From Gloeocapsopsis sp. IPPAS B-1203 (GTDB taxonomy: Bacteria; Cyanobacteriota; Cyanobacteriia; Cyanobacteriales; Chroococcidiopsidaceae), in the NCBI RefSeq assembly GCF_002749975.1, contig NZ_PEIG01000012.1, positions 62,001-126,000 on the forward strand: a DNA stretch of 64,000 bases, in the 5' to 3' direction. The position numbers and the translations under genes are program-made. The notes under the pieces were generated by a model, which did not search any database, was not told where the DNA came from, and saw nothing but the letters and a program-made list of their open reading frames with translations. Each line of letters starts with the position of its first letter. Positions within the stretch are counted from its first letter, which is position 1. Shown one piece after another: positions 25,913 to 35,177 of the stretch.

Positions 25913-27436
25913 ATGCAGACACTGGAAAAAACCCATCCCAAACTACAAGAACTAAAAACCCGTTTAAGTGAAATCAATGACCTTGAATCAGCTGCATCAC
26001 TGCTTTACTGGGATCAAGCAACATATATGCCACCTGGAGGTGCAGCTGCGCGGGGGCGTCAACTTGCAACACTAAGACAGATTGCCCATACAAAATTTAT
26101 TGACCCTACAATTGGGCAACTTCTGGAAGATTTAAGCTCGTATGAATCAAGTTTACCAGAGGATTCAGATGAAGCAAGCTTAATTCGTGTAACTCGCCGC
26201 GATTACGAACGCGCCATCAAAATTCCTGCTGACTTTACCGCAAGATTTTCTCAACATTCTACGGAAACTTATGAAGTGTGGGCAAAAGCGCGGAGTGCAA
26301 ATGATTTTGCTACTATTCATCCCTATCTAGAAAAAACGCTAGAACTCAGTCGGGAACTGGCTAATTTCTTTCCTGGCTACGAACATATTGCCGATCCTCT
26401 CATTGAGGAAGCCGATTATGGTATGAAAGCAACGAGTGTTAGGCATCTTTTTGCCCAACTACGCCAGCAACTTGTCCCAATTGTGGAAGCTATTTCCGCG
26501 CAATCTGCTACTGATGCTTCGTGTTTGCATCAGCATTTTCCTGAAGCTGAACAGATCGCATTTAGCTTGAAGGTGATTGAAAAACTCGGTTACGACTTTC
26601 AACGTGGGCGACAAGATAAAACGTTGCATCCGTTCATGACGAAGTTCTCCACTGGAGATGTGCGAATTACGACGCGGATTCGTGAAAATGACTTGAATGA
26701 AGGACTATTTAGTACAATTCATGAAACGGGTCATGCCTTATACGAGCAAGGGGTGAATCGTGATTTTGAAGCCACTCCTTTAGCGGGTGGAACTTCTTCG
26801 GGAGTGCATGAAAGTCAATCGCGGTTATGGGAAAACATGGTGGGGCGTAGCCGTCATTTTTGGCGGTTTTTCTATCCACAACTACAATCGCAGTTTCCTA
26901 CTCAAATGCGTGATGTTCCCTTAGAGACATTTTATCGGGCGATTAATAAGGTAGAGCGATCGCTCATTCGCACTGATGCGGATGAAGTTACATATAATCT
27001 TCATGTGATGATTCGCTTTGACCTAGAGTTACAACTCCTCGAAGGAACTTTAACAGTACGCGATTTACCTGAGGCTTGGAATGAGCGCTATCGTAGTGAC
27101 TTAGGTATTGTGCCTCCTAATGATAGCAATGGCGTTTTACAAGATGTCCATTGGTACGGTGGCATGATTGGAGGAATGTTTCAAGGTTACACGCTGGGTA
27201 ACTTGATGAGTGCACAATTTTTCCAAGCCGCTTTACAAAATCATCCTCAAATTTCTACCGAAATTGAGCAAGGTAATTTTGATACATTGCATAATTGGTT
27301 GAAAGCAAATATTTATCTACATGGACGTAAGTATACTGCAGCAGAAATTGTAGAACGTGCAACAGGAAAAGTGTTAAGTATTGAACCGTTTATTCTTTAT
27401 ATACGCCGTAAATTCGGTGAATTGTACTCTTTGTAA
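25913..27436 (+). CDS. Carboxypeptidase Taq (M32) metallopeptidase
   Basis: This 507-residue M32 metallocarboxypeptidase removes C-terminal amino acids from peptides in the cytoplasm. The zinc site HETGHALYEQGVN is clear at about residue 268, and the downstream Glu region follows in GVHESQSRLWENMVGRS, both diagnostic. Length is normal, and there is no signal peptide. A strong terminator hairpin stands 38 bases after the stop, so it is likely a single-gene unit. Confidence 0.93.
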   Translation: MQTLEKTHPKLQELKTRLSEINDLESAASLLYWDQATYMPPGGAAARGRQLATLRQIAHTKFIDPTIGQLLEDLSSYESSLPEDSDEASLIRVTRRDYERAIKIPADFTARFSQHSTETYEVWAKARSANDFATIHPYLEKTLELSRELANFFPGYEHIADPLIEEADYGMKATSVRHLFAQLRQQLVPIVEAISAQSATDASCLHQHFPEAEQIAFSLKVIEKLGYDFQRGRQDKTLHPFMTKFSTGDVRITTRIRENDLNEGLFSTIHETGHALYEQGVNRDFEATPLAGGTSSGVHESQSRLWENMVGRSRHFWRFFYPQLQSQFPTQMRDVPLETFYRAINKVERSLIRTDADEVTYNLHVMIRFDLELQLLEGTLTVRDLPEAWNERYRSDLGIVPPNDSNGVLQDVHWYGGMIGGMFQGYTLGNLMSAQFFQAALQNHPQISTEIEQGNFDTLHNWLKANIYLHGRKYTAAEIVERATGKVLSIEPFILYIRRKFGELYSL

Positions 27437-27473
27437 CAAGTCTTGCCGTACCAGTCACATTACAGTGGAATGT

Positions 27474-27507
27474 AGGCGAAATCTGATTAAGTTATTTCGC
27501 CTATTTT
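27474..27507 (+). terminator. Rho-independent terminator of the M32 peptidase gene
   Basis: AGGCGAAAT (27474-27482) pairs perfectly with ATTTCGCCT (27494-27502) around an 11-base loop and is followed by ATTTT. Confidence 0.75.
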
Positions 27508-27739
27508 CTGAATTAATACTAAAAAATAATGTTATACAAAGTAGCTTATGTTACTCAGTACCGCGAATAGTATCAGTTGCAAAAGTAAAAATTGAGAGAA
27601 ACATTTGTACTACTAAAAAGTCTCATTGATTGTGGGTTGTAGAGGGGCAGGCGATCGCATTACTTTCCAAGTTTGGATAAGAAACAAGCTGAAAATTTTT
27701 TCATTTAGTTGCTATAAAGGTAATGTTTCAATGTAGGGA

Positions 27740-30166
27740 ATGCTCATGTCGGAGTTAATCCAAGCTGTTATCAATAGTGAAGAGAAAAGCGATCTACGCT
27801 CGTTTATTAGTGAAATTCGCCATCAGGAAAAGCGTTATTTATTACGTAACGATATTCTGAGTGCCTATGCAGAATATTGCGAGAAGCATCAAAAATCAGG
27901 AGACTTTATTCAGTCTTCCAACTTGAGCAAATTAATCTACTATACTCAAGAAATTCTACAAGAAGATGGTAATCTGTGCTTGATCATTCGCCCAAAAATT
28001 GCAAGTCAAGAAGTTTATCGGTTAACTGACGATCTTAACGCTGAGGAACTAACAGTACAAGAACTGTTGGATGTACGCGATCGCTTTGTAAATCGTTACC
28101 ATCCTAATGAAGGCGATATTTTAGAACTGGATTTTCAGCCGTTTTACGATTACTCCCCTGCAATTCGCGACCCCAAAAATATTGGTAAAGGCGTACAATA
28201 TCTTAACCGTTATTTATCAAGTAAACTTTTCCAAGATCCACGACAATGGCTAGAGAGTTTGTTTGACTTTCTGCGCTTGCATCAGTATGAAGGTAGTCAA
28301 CTACTGATCAACGGGCAAATTCAATCACAGCAACAACTTTCAGATCAGATCAAAAAAGCATTGACCTATGTTGGTAAACTAGATAGCGAAGAACCCTACG
28401 AGAAATTTCGCTATGCATTGCAACCAATGGGCTTTGAACCTGGTTGGGGGAATACTGCAGGTCGAGTTGCAGAAACTTTAGAAATCCTCGATGAATTGAT
28501 TGACTCTCCAGACCACCAAACACTGGAAGCTTTCATTTCTCGTATTCCTATGGTGTTTAAGATCGTGTTGGTGTCCGCCCACGGTTGGTTTGGTCAAGAG
28601 GGAGTTTTAGGAAGACCTGACACTGGTGGTCAAGTTGTTTATGTCCTTGACCAAGCAAGAAGTTTAGAAAAACAGTTACAAGAAGATACGACACTTGCTG
28701 GATTAGATGTTCTCAACGTCCAGCCAAAAGTGATTATCCTCAGCCGATTGATTCCAAATAGCGATGGAACTTTGTGTAACCAGCGTCTAGAAAAAGTCTA
28801 TGGCACAGAGAATGCTTGGATTTTGCGCGTACCGTTACGCGAATTCAATCCTAAAATGACACAAAACTGGATTTCGCGCTTTGAGTTTTGGCCTTATTTA
28901 GAAACCTTCGCGATTGATTCTGAAAAAGAACTGCGATCCGAGTTACGCGGTAATCCAGATTTAATTATTGGTAACTACACCGATGGCAATCTGGTAGCAT
29001 TTTTACTTGCTCGCCGAATGAAGGTAACGCAGTGTAATATTGCTCATGCCTTAGAGAAGTCGAAGTATTTGTTTAGTAACTTGTACTGGCAAGACTTAGA
29101 AGATAAATACCATTTTTCCCTACAGTTCACCGCTGATTTGATCGCAATGAACGCGGCTAATTTTATCATCAGCAGCACGTATCAAGAAATTGTCGGGACA
29201 CCTGATAGTGTGGGACAGTACGAGTCATACAAATGTTTTACAATGCCAGAGTTGTATCACGTTGTCAGTGGCATTGAGTTATTTAGTCCCAAGTTCAACG
29301 TAGTACCTCCTGGAGTTAACGAGACATACTATTTCCCGTACTCGCGTTGGGACGATCGCACTGAAAGCGATCGCAACCGCATGGAAGATTTGCTGTTTAC
29401 CCAAGAAGATCCCAGTCAAATCTTCGGTAAACTTGACGATCCTACCAAGCGCCCCATTTTTTCGATGGCGCGTCTCGACCGCATTAAAAACCTCACTGGT
29501 TTAGCAGAATGCTTCGGTAAGAGTCCAGAATTACAAGAACGCTGTAACTTAATCTTAGTTGCAGGTAAGTTGCGTGTAGAAGAATCGGGCGACAACGAAG
29601 AACGTGACGAAATTGAGAAGCTTTACGGAATCATTGACCAATACAATCTACATGGTAAGTTTCGTTGGTTAGGAGTAAGGCTTTCTAAAACTGACTCTGG
29701 TGAAATTTATCGCGTGATTGCCGATCATCAAGGAATTTTTGTTCAACCAGCTTTGTTTGAAGCGTTTGGTTTGACGATTCTAGAAGCAATGATTTCGGGA
29801 TTACCAACGTTTGCAACGCAGTTTGGCGGTCCTTTGGAAATTATTCACGATAAAGTGAATGGTTTTTACATCAACCCCACACATTTAGAGGAAACTGCAG
29901 AGAAAATCCTTGATTTTGTCAGTAAGTGTGAACAAAACCCTAACTATTGGTACGAAATTTCTACACGAGCAATGGATCGAGTTTACAGTACCTACACCTG
30001 GAAAATTCACACAACAAGGTTGCTATCTCTAGCAAGAATCTACGGTTTCTGGAACTTTACTTCTAAGGAAAACCGCGAAGATTTACTGCGTTACCTTGAG
30101 GCACTATTCTATCTGATTTACAAGCCTAGAGCGCAACAACTGCTAGATCAGCATATGTATCGTTAG
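27740..30166 (+). CDS. susA: Sucrose synthase
   Basis: The 808-residue GT4-family enzyme reversibly converts sucrose and UDP or ADP to fructose and NDP-glucose, supplying sugar nucleotides for glycogen or polysaccharide. The long N-terminal regulatory region (1-250) is followed by the GT-B fold with SAHGWFGQEGVLGRPDTGGQ, ARLDRIKNLTGL and the E-x7-E motif in EAFGLTILEAM. Length and order match bacterial and plant sucrose synthases and exclude the shorter sucrose-phosphate synthases. ATG at 27740 or 27746 are both possible. In cyanobacteria the gene is found mainly in multicellular and Chroococcidiopsis-like lineages. Confidence 0.92.
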   Translation: MLMSELIQAVINSEEKSDLRSFISEIRHQEKRYLLRNDILSAYAEYCEKHQKSGDFIQSSNLSKLIYYTQEILQEDGNLCLIIRPKIASQEVYRLTDDLNAEELTVQELLDVRDRFVNRYHPNEGDILELDFQPFYDYSPAIRDPKNIGKGVQYLNRYLSSKLFQDPRQWLESLFDFLRLHQYEGSQLLINGQIQSQQQLSDQIKKALTYVGKLDSEEPYEKFRYALQPMGFEPGWGNTAGRVAETLEILDELIDSPDHQTLEAFISRIPMVFKIVLVSAHGWFGQEGVLGRPDTGGQVVYVLDQARSLEKQLQEDTTLAGLDVLNVQPKVIILSRLIPNSDGTLCNQRLEKVYGTENAWILRVPLREFNPKMTQNWISRFEFWPYLETFAIDSEKELRSELRGNPDLIIGNYTDGNLVAFLLARRMKVTQCNIAHALEKSKYLFSNLYWQDLEDKYHFSLQFTADLIAMNAANFIISSTYQEIVGTPDSVGQYESYKCFTMPELYHVVSGIELFSPKFNVVPPGVNETYYFPYSRWDDRTESDRNRMEDLLFTQEDPSQIFGKLDDPTKRPIFSMARLDRIKNLTGLAECFGKSPELQERCNLILVAGKLRVEESGDNEERDEIEKLYGIIDQYNLHGKFRWLGVRLSKTDSGEIYRVIADHQGIFVQPALFEAFGLTILEAMISGLPTFATQFGGPLEIIHDKVNGFYINPTHLEETAEKILDFVSKCEQNPNYWYEISTRAMDRVYSTYTWKIHTTRLLSLARIYGFWNFTSKENREDLLRYLEALFYLIYKPRAQQLLDQHMYR

Positions 30167-30171
30167 AGAGT

Positions 30172-30275
30172 GACTAGTAGTTAGTGGCTAGTGAAGGAGT
30201 GGGAGAGTAGGAGTGTGGGAGAGATTTGATGATTATTGCTCTTTACTACCCTCCTACCCTCGTACCCTCTGCGTC
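30172..30275. repeat. Intergenic G-rich/C-rich heptad repeat pair
   Basis: GTGGCTAGTGAAGGAGTGGGAGAG-type heptads lie at about 30180-30225 (written here as one word chain) and the C-rich counterpart CTACCCTCCTACCCTCGTACC near 30246-30270. The pair separates the convergent sucrose synthase and antiporter genes and may act as a transcription barrier. Confidence 0.55.
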
Positions 30276-30283
30276 TCTTATCT

Positions 30284-31372
30284 CTATCCAATTCCGTCGA
30301 TGATGGGGTGGAAGTAGAAAGCGAGTCCCAGTACTGTGTAGGTTGCAAGGAGTAATGTACCTTCTAGCCAATTAGAACGACCGTCAGAACTGATGGAATT
30401 GGCAATAAGAACTGATACAGCAACAGCGACAAGTTCAAATGGGTTGAAGTCTAAATCCATTGGTTGACCGAACAACCAGCCAACTAACACTAACACTGGG
30501 GCGACAAACAGTGCTATTTGCAAACTTGACCCGACAGCAACAGAAAGTGATAGATCCATTTTGTTTTTCATTGCTACGGTAACTGCGGTAGCGTGTTCTG
30601 CGGCGTTACCGATGATTGGAACGAGGATGACCCCTGTAAAAAGTGCAGTTAGTCCGAGTTGTGATGTAGCAACTTCAAGAGAATCTACTAAAAATTCTGA
30701 TTCGATTGCAACTAAGACTGTTGCTGCAAACAAAACGCCAACCCATAACCACAAGTTGGGCTTCTCAATATGTGCTTCTGATTCGATTTCTGCAACACCC
30801 ACATCGTAGAGATAGGAATGCGTTTTCATGGAAAAAATCAATGTGAGTGCATATACTAGCATCAACACTATAGCTACTGCGATTGAAAGATTTTGGATAG
30901 TGGTTTCGGTAATTCCACTTGAGGTAATGTCAACTGCGGTTGGTACCAAAATGGCAATAACAGCTAAGTTCATCGACGCTGCGTTGACTCGCGCTATGAC
31001 GGGTTGAAATTCTTGTTCTTTGTGGCGCAAACCTCCAAGTAGCATCGAAAGCCCCATGACTAGCAGTAAATTGCCAATAATTGAACCTGTAATACTTGCC
31101 TTAACAATATCAACAAGACCTGATCTCAAAGCAATCAACGCAATGATTAGTTCAGTTGCGTTACCAAATGTGGCATTGAGTAATCCTCCTAGAATTGGTC
31201 CTACCACCACAGCAATTTCTTCAGTAGCAGTACCCATCCACGCGGCTAATGGCAAAATTGCGAGTCCAGAGATGATAAAAACTGCTAACTCACCCCATTC
31301 TAAAAAGTGTGCGGCAAAAGAAATTGGCACAAATAGCAGCAGAACTGAAAACAGAATATTTTTAACTGACAT
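30284..31372 (-). CDS. cax: Ca2+/H+ antiporter, CAX family
   Basis: The 362-residue inner or vacuole-type exchanger has eleven hydrophobic segments and both alpha-repeat motifs: GGLLNATFGNATELIIA in the first half and GNAAEHATAVTVA in the second, with the acidic-rich loop (EIESEAHIEK) between the halves. The family exports calcium in exchange for protons and supports salt and pH tolerance. ATG at 31372 is chosen because 13 extra residues upstream carry two Cys and are unlike the family start. It is followed by no gene on its own strand. Confidence 0.9.
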   Translation of the reverse strand: MSVKNILFSVLLLFVPISFAAHFLEWGELAVFIISGLAILPLAAWMGTATEEIAVVVGPILGGLLNATFGNATELIIALIALRSGLVDIVKASITGSIIGNLLLVMGLSMLLGGLRHKEQEFQPVIARVNAASMNLAVIAILVPTAVDITSSGITETTIQNLSIAVAIVLMLVYALTLIFSMKTHSYLYDVGVAEIESEAHIEKPNLWLWVGVLFAATVLVAIESEFLVDSLEVATSQLGLTALFTGVILVPIIGNAAEHATAVTVAMKNKMDLSLSVAVGSSLQIALFVAPVLVLVGWLFGQPMDLDFNPFELVAVAVSVLIANSISSDGRSNWLEGTLLLATYTVLGLAFYFHPIIDGIG

Positions 31373-31948
31373 TTTCAACTTTGAGCAAGGGTAATCGTTA
31401 CAGACAGTCAACGCGCGATCGCTGTAACTCGACTCTAGGATACTCGCTTCTTTGAGGAATCAGGGATGGGCAAGAAGATCAAGGGGGGTTCAGGTGCAGA
31501 GGAGAAGTCCAAAATGATTTGAGATAAACTTTGAGAGGAACACTGACTTTTACTCTTAGCTTGACAGATATCTCTAGTTCCTGAACTCTGACCCCTGCTC
31601 TACCTGTTAAGTTTTTATGTCTGTTGTAACCAAATATAAAGGTTTATTTAGCAAGGCAAAGTCTGATTGTTAAAACATTAAGAAAGTTTTAAATTCAGGC
31701 AATTTCTAGGGTTTAATGGTGATTGTAGAGGTTTGTTGCGGATTTAGACCTCTGGAGTGAGGCAATACTCTTGTCTAGGTTAATAAAATAAAATGATTGC
31801 TAAGGACACACTGAACCACCGCAACAATTGCCCAGGTTCTAAATCTTCTTTTTAGCCTGAATGCTAACTTGAGTATCGAAATTTTCTGATGTTGTGGCAT
31901 CGAGTATAGCATCAGGTTTCCCTTCATATTGAATTTGGATAGTATTAC
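31373..31948. other. Intergenic region upstream of GH57 gene
   Basis: This 570-base stretch between divergent genes holds the promoters of the antiporter and GH57 genes. It contains a decayed repeat-like tract (CAAGGGGGGTTCAGG near 31480, GACCCCTGCTC near 31590). No small gene with a ribosome binding site was seen. Confidence 0.55.
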
Positions 31949-34639
31949 ATGGTTGCTTCTTCTCAAACGGCTGGGGATCAAAGCGTTAAAGCGGCTGCTA
32001 CGCAAAGTCCTCTTCAAACAGCTACAGGTGTTTACGTTACCGTCCACGGTCACTTCTATCAGCCGCCACGGGAAAATCCTTATCTTGACGCAATTGAACG
32101 TCAACCAAGTGCATCACCATTCCACGATTGGAATGAACGCATTCATCACGAATGCTATCGCCCAAACGCTTTTGCTAGGGTGCTGAATGAACAGGGCGAG
32201 ATCGTGGGGATCGTTAATAATTACGAGTATATGAGCTTTAACGTTGGACCGACGTTGATGTCTTGGTTGGAACGTTATGATGTCGAAGTTTATCAGCGAA
32301 TTCTAGAAGCTGATCGTAAGAGTTGCGATCGCCTGAATGGTCATGGTAATGGAATCGCGCAAGTTTACAACCACATCATTATGCCGCTGGCGAATACGCG
32401 GGATAAATATACACAAATTCGTTGGGGTAAAGCAGACTTTCGTTCGCGATTTGGACGCGATCCCGAAGGTATGTGGTTAGCAGAAACGGCGGTAGACTAT
32501 GCAACCTTGGAAGCATTAGTTGCAGAAGGCATTAGGTTTATCATTCTTGCACCTTCGCAAGCCCAGCGTTGTCGGGCGATCCCCACCGATGAAGAACCAG
32601 AAACACAATGGCATGAAGTTGGTGGAAGTCAAATTGATCCAACTCGTCCTTATCGTTGTTATTTAAAAGAGGTCGGGGATCAGAGGTCTGAGATCAGGGA
32701 AATTACGCCGGATACTCCTTATATCGATATCTTTTTCTATGATGGTCCCATTTCGCGAGATATGGGATTTAGTGATGTACTATTTAATTCACACCATCTT
32801 GCTGGACGTATTGGTTCAGCAGTACGCGGGGATCACCGTCCCGCGCAGTTAATTTCAGTTGCAACTGATGGAGAAACATTTGGTCATCACAAAGGTGGAA
32901 CTGAGAAAACTTTGGCGTATGCGTTTGTTGAGGAATTTCCCCGCCGCGAGTGGACAGTAACGAATTTTGCTCATTACCTCAGTTTGAATACTCCAACGTG
33001 GGAAGTTGAACTCAAGCCTGTTACCGCGTGGAGTTGCGCGCATGGTGTCGATCGCTGGCAAGATGATTGTGGTTGTGGTGGTGAAGGTGGCGTATGGCAT
33101 CAAAAATGGCGGCGTCCGTTGCGCCAAGCATTAGATTGGCTGCGAGATCAGTTAATTAAGGTATATGAGGAAGCTGGTAGACAGTTTTTCCGCGATCCCT
33201 GGGGTGCAAGAGATGAATATATTCAAGTCATCCGCGATCGCTCTCCTGCAAATATTAATCGTTTTCTGTGTCGCCATCAAACTCGCAAACTGAGCGCATC
33301 GGAACAAATCGACGCTTTACGTTTATTAGAAATGCAGCGTCATACTTTGTTGATGTATACGAGTTGTGGTTGGTTTTTTGAAGAAATTTCGCGTCCAGAG
33401 GGAACACAAATTCTGCGCTATGCTGCGCGTGCTCTAGAACTTGCTGGAGATGTTGCTGGAGTACAGTTAGAAAAGGGATTTATTAAACGACTGACGCAAG
33501 CACCCAGTAATGTTGACTTTTTTAAACACGGTGGTGAAGTTTATCGACACTTAGTTGTTTCTGCCCAAATTAGTTTTCAGCAAGTCGCGGCGCAGTATGC
33601 CATTACTTCGTTGTTTAGCAATCATAAATTAGAACGCAGTCAAGACAATGGCTTTGCCATACCTTCTTGCAATATTCGGTATTCTTCACAGCAGCACGTC
33701 TATTGCTACACTGCCCAGCAACTAGATTATCAATTACAACGAATGGGGGCATTAACGCTAGCTGTAGGACAATTACGCCTGATTTCAGAAATTACTTGGG
33801 AAAGCGAACATTTAGTGTTTGCAGTGTTGCACTTGGGAGGTTGGGATTTCCATTGCTGCATTCAACCTTTTAATGGGCGTCGTGCTTATAGCCAGATGAA
33901 AGATAAATCGTTTGAATCTTTGCAACAAGCAAGTGCGGCGCAGACAATTTTGGCAATGTCACAGATGTTTGGAGGTCAGTCGTTTAGTTTACAACATCTG
34001 TTTGCAGAAGAACGCCACAGAATCATGCGGTTGTTGAGTCAAGAAACGCTGACGCGGCTAGATCAGTTGTATACGCAGGTTTACCGCGATAATTATGGTG
34101 TTTTAATGGCGTTCCATCGCGATGAATTGGCAGTACCGCAAGAGTTACAAGTCGCAGCAGAAATTGCGTTAGGAAATCGCTGTTTAAATACATTGCGATC
34201 GCTGTCTGACATCAATGGAGCACAAGATAATAGTAATTATTTACTTGAACTGCAAGCGATTGCGACAGAAGCGCAGCATTTACGCTGTCGGTTAAATATT
34301 CCTGAAGGTAAGCAAATTTTAGAACAATTGATTGTGCGATCGCTTTGGCAATTGTTGTACGATACGAATCCTGCAACAGTTGAAGTAGATGTCCAATACT
34401 TGGAACGCTTGATTGATACAGCTTATCAGTTACAACTGGGTTGGTCTTTAGAAAGGGCACAGGAATTGTATTTTAGTTGCTTGCATAGTCAGATTGTGCC
34501 TTTGTGTATAGATGCGCTGCAAGCACAAGGAGAAGATGAAAACTTCAATCAAGTACAATTCGGTTACTTGCGTCCATTACTCCAGTTAGGACAAAAGTTA
34601 GGGATAGATGTGAGTGCTTGGTTGCATCAACTTTCCTAG
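31949..34639 (+). CDS. Glycoside hydrolase family 57 protein with DUF3536
   Basis: The 896-residue protein has an N-terminal GH57 domain (VYVTVHGHFYQPPRENPYLD at about 28; catalytic Glu in MWLAETAVDYATLEALV at about 175; Asp in SVATDGETFGHHKGG at about 310) followed by a DUF3536 region to the end. GH57 enzymes act on alpha-glucans such as starch and glycogen by retaining hydrolysis or transfer; the exact reaction here is not predictable. Residues 240-251 (KEVGDQRSEIRE) derive from an in-frame copy of a GGTCAGGGGATC-type repeat and form an insertion in a surface loop. Start ATG 31949 has only a weak ribosome binding site. Confidence 0.88.
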   Translation: MVASSQTAGDQSVKAAATQSPLQTATGVYVTVHGHFYQPPRENPYLDAIERQPSASPFHDWNERIHHECYRPNAFARVLNEQGEIVGIVNNYEYMSFNVGPTLMSWLERYDVEVYQRILEADRKSCDRLNGHGNGIAQVYNHIIMPLANTRDKYTQIRWGKADFRSRFGRDPEGMWLAETAVDYATLEALVAEGIRFIILAPSQAQRCRAIPTDEEPETQWHEVGGSQIDPTRPYRCYLKEVGDQRSEIREITPDTPYIDIFFYDGPISRDMGFSDVLFNSHHLAGRIGSAVRGDHRPAQLISVATDGETFGHHKGGTEKTLAYAFVEEFPRREWTVTNFAHYLSLNTPTWEVELKPVTAWSCAHGVDRWQDDCGCGGEGGVWHQKWRRPLRQALDWLRDQLIKVYEEAGRQFFRDPWGARDEYIQVIRDRSPANINRFLCRHQTRKLSASEQIDALRLLEMQRHTLLMYTSCGWFFEEISRPEGTQILRYAARALELAGDVAGVQLEKGFIKRLTQAPSNVDFFKHGGEVYRHLVVSAQISFQQVAAQYAITSLFSNHKLERSQDNGFAIPSCNIRYSSQQHVYCYTAQQLDYQLQRMGALTLAVGQLRLISEITWESEHLVFAVLHLGGWDFHCCIQPFNGRRAYSQMKDKSFESLQQASAAQTILAMSQMFGGQSFSLQHLFAEERHRIMRLLSQETLTRLDQLYTQVYRDNYGVLMAFHRDELAVPQELQVAAEIALGNRCLNTLRSLSDINGAQDNSNYLLELQAIATEAQHLRCRLNIPEGKQILEQLIVRSLWQLLYDTNPATVEVDVQYLERLIDTAYQLQLGWSLERAQELYFSCLHSQIVPLCIDALQAQGEDENFNQVQFGYLRPLLQLGQKLGIDVSAWLHQLS
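32669..32700. repeat. In-frame short repeat inside the GH57 gene
   Basis: GAGGTCGGGGATCAGAGGTC-type words are the same kind as the intergenic heptads at 9112. They are multiple of three here and code for GDQRSEIRE, which would sit in a surface loop between RPYRCYL and the strand before IFFYDGP. Confidence 0.6.
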
Positions 34640-34655
34640 CGTTGTCGTAAAAGGT

Positions 34656-34697
34656 AAGGGAGATAATGAGCTTGGATAAGTCTCCCTTTGCTTTTTT
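34656..34697 (+). terminator. Rho-independent terminator of the GH57 gene
   Basis: AAGGGAGA (34656-34663) pairs with TCTCCCTT (34681-34688) around a 17-base loop and is followed by TGCTTTTTT. Confidence 0.8.
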
Positions 34698-34701
34698 ATG
34701 A

Positions 34702-34920
34702 TTAGGCATTTTTGGCGCGATCGCTGTGACAATAATAAGGGTAAAGCCACTCACATTTAACGATGCCTTTGGTGTATTTCTCTATCACAGTTCCAAAGTG
34801 AACTTGGGGAATAACATCAATACCAGCTTTTGCTTTCATCTCATATAACTGTGGAAAGGCTGCAACGAGTAGCACAATGACAATTGCAATGCGTAAGAGC
34901 ATTTGCAGGTGATTTTTCAT
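34702..34920 (-). CDS. Small secreted or membrane-anchored protein of unknown function
   Basis: About 72 residues from ATG at 34920 (an upstream ATG at 34962 would add 14). Residues 1-25 (MKNHLQMLLRIAIVIVLLVA) form a signal-like or membrane helix, and the mature part has AKAGIDVIPQVHFGTVIEKY and two Cys (KCEWLYPYYC). The hydrophobic start and paired Cys suggest a small periplasmic protein with one disulphide. I do not recognise the family. It converges on the GH57 gene, just beyond that gene's terminator. Confidence 0.55.
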   Translation of the reverse strand: MKNHLQMLLRIAIVIVLLVAAFPQLYEMKAKAGIDVIPQVHFGTVIEKYTKGIVKCEWLYPYYCHSDRAKNA

Positions 34921-35177
34921 GAGTTGTTGAGTTTTAATTTGGTTACTGAGGGCGAGATCCATTATTCATAGAAAATAAGAAGTATTTCTTTGTAGGTTTA
35001 ATAAACAAGACAGCGATCGCCTCGAAGATAATCAAGACTGAAGAAAATATTAAATCATATCTCTTCAAACTAGGGAAGTTTACTATATGTAACTTTCAGG
35101 AAAGGGAAGAAATCATCCTGAAGTAATCATCAAAGGCTGAGAAGTAGTTAGTGATGCCTTAGGGTTAGGAGAATACA

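Noticed and set aside
31775-32104. 109-codon minus frame before the GH57 gene
   Set aside because: It runs through the start of the GH57 gene and has no family signature or ribosome binding site.
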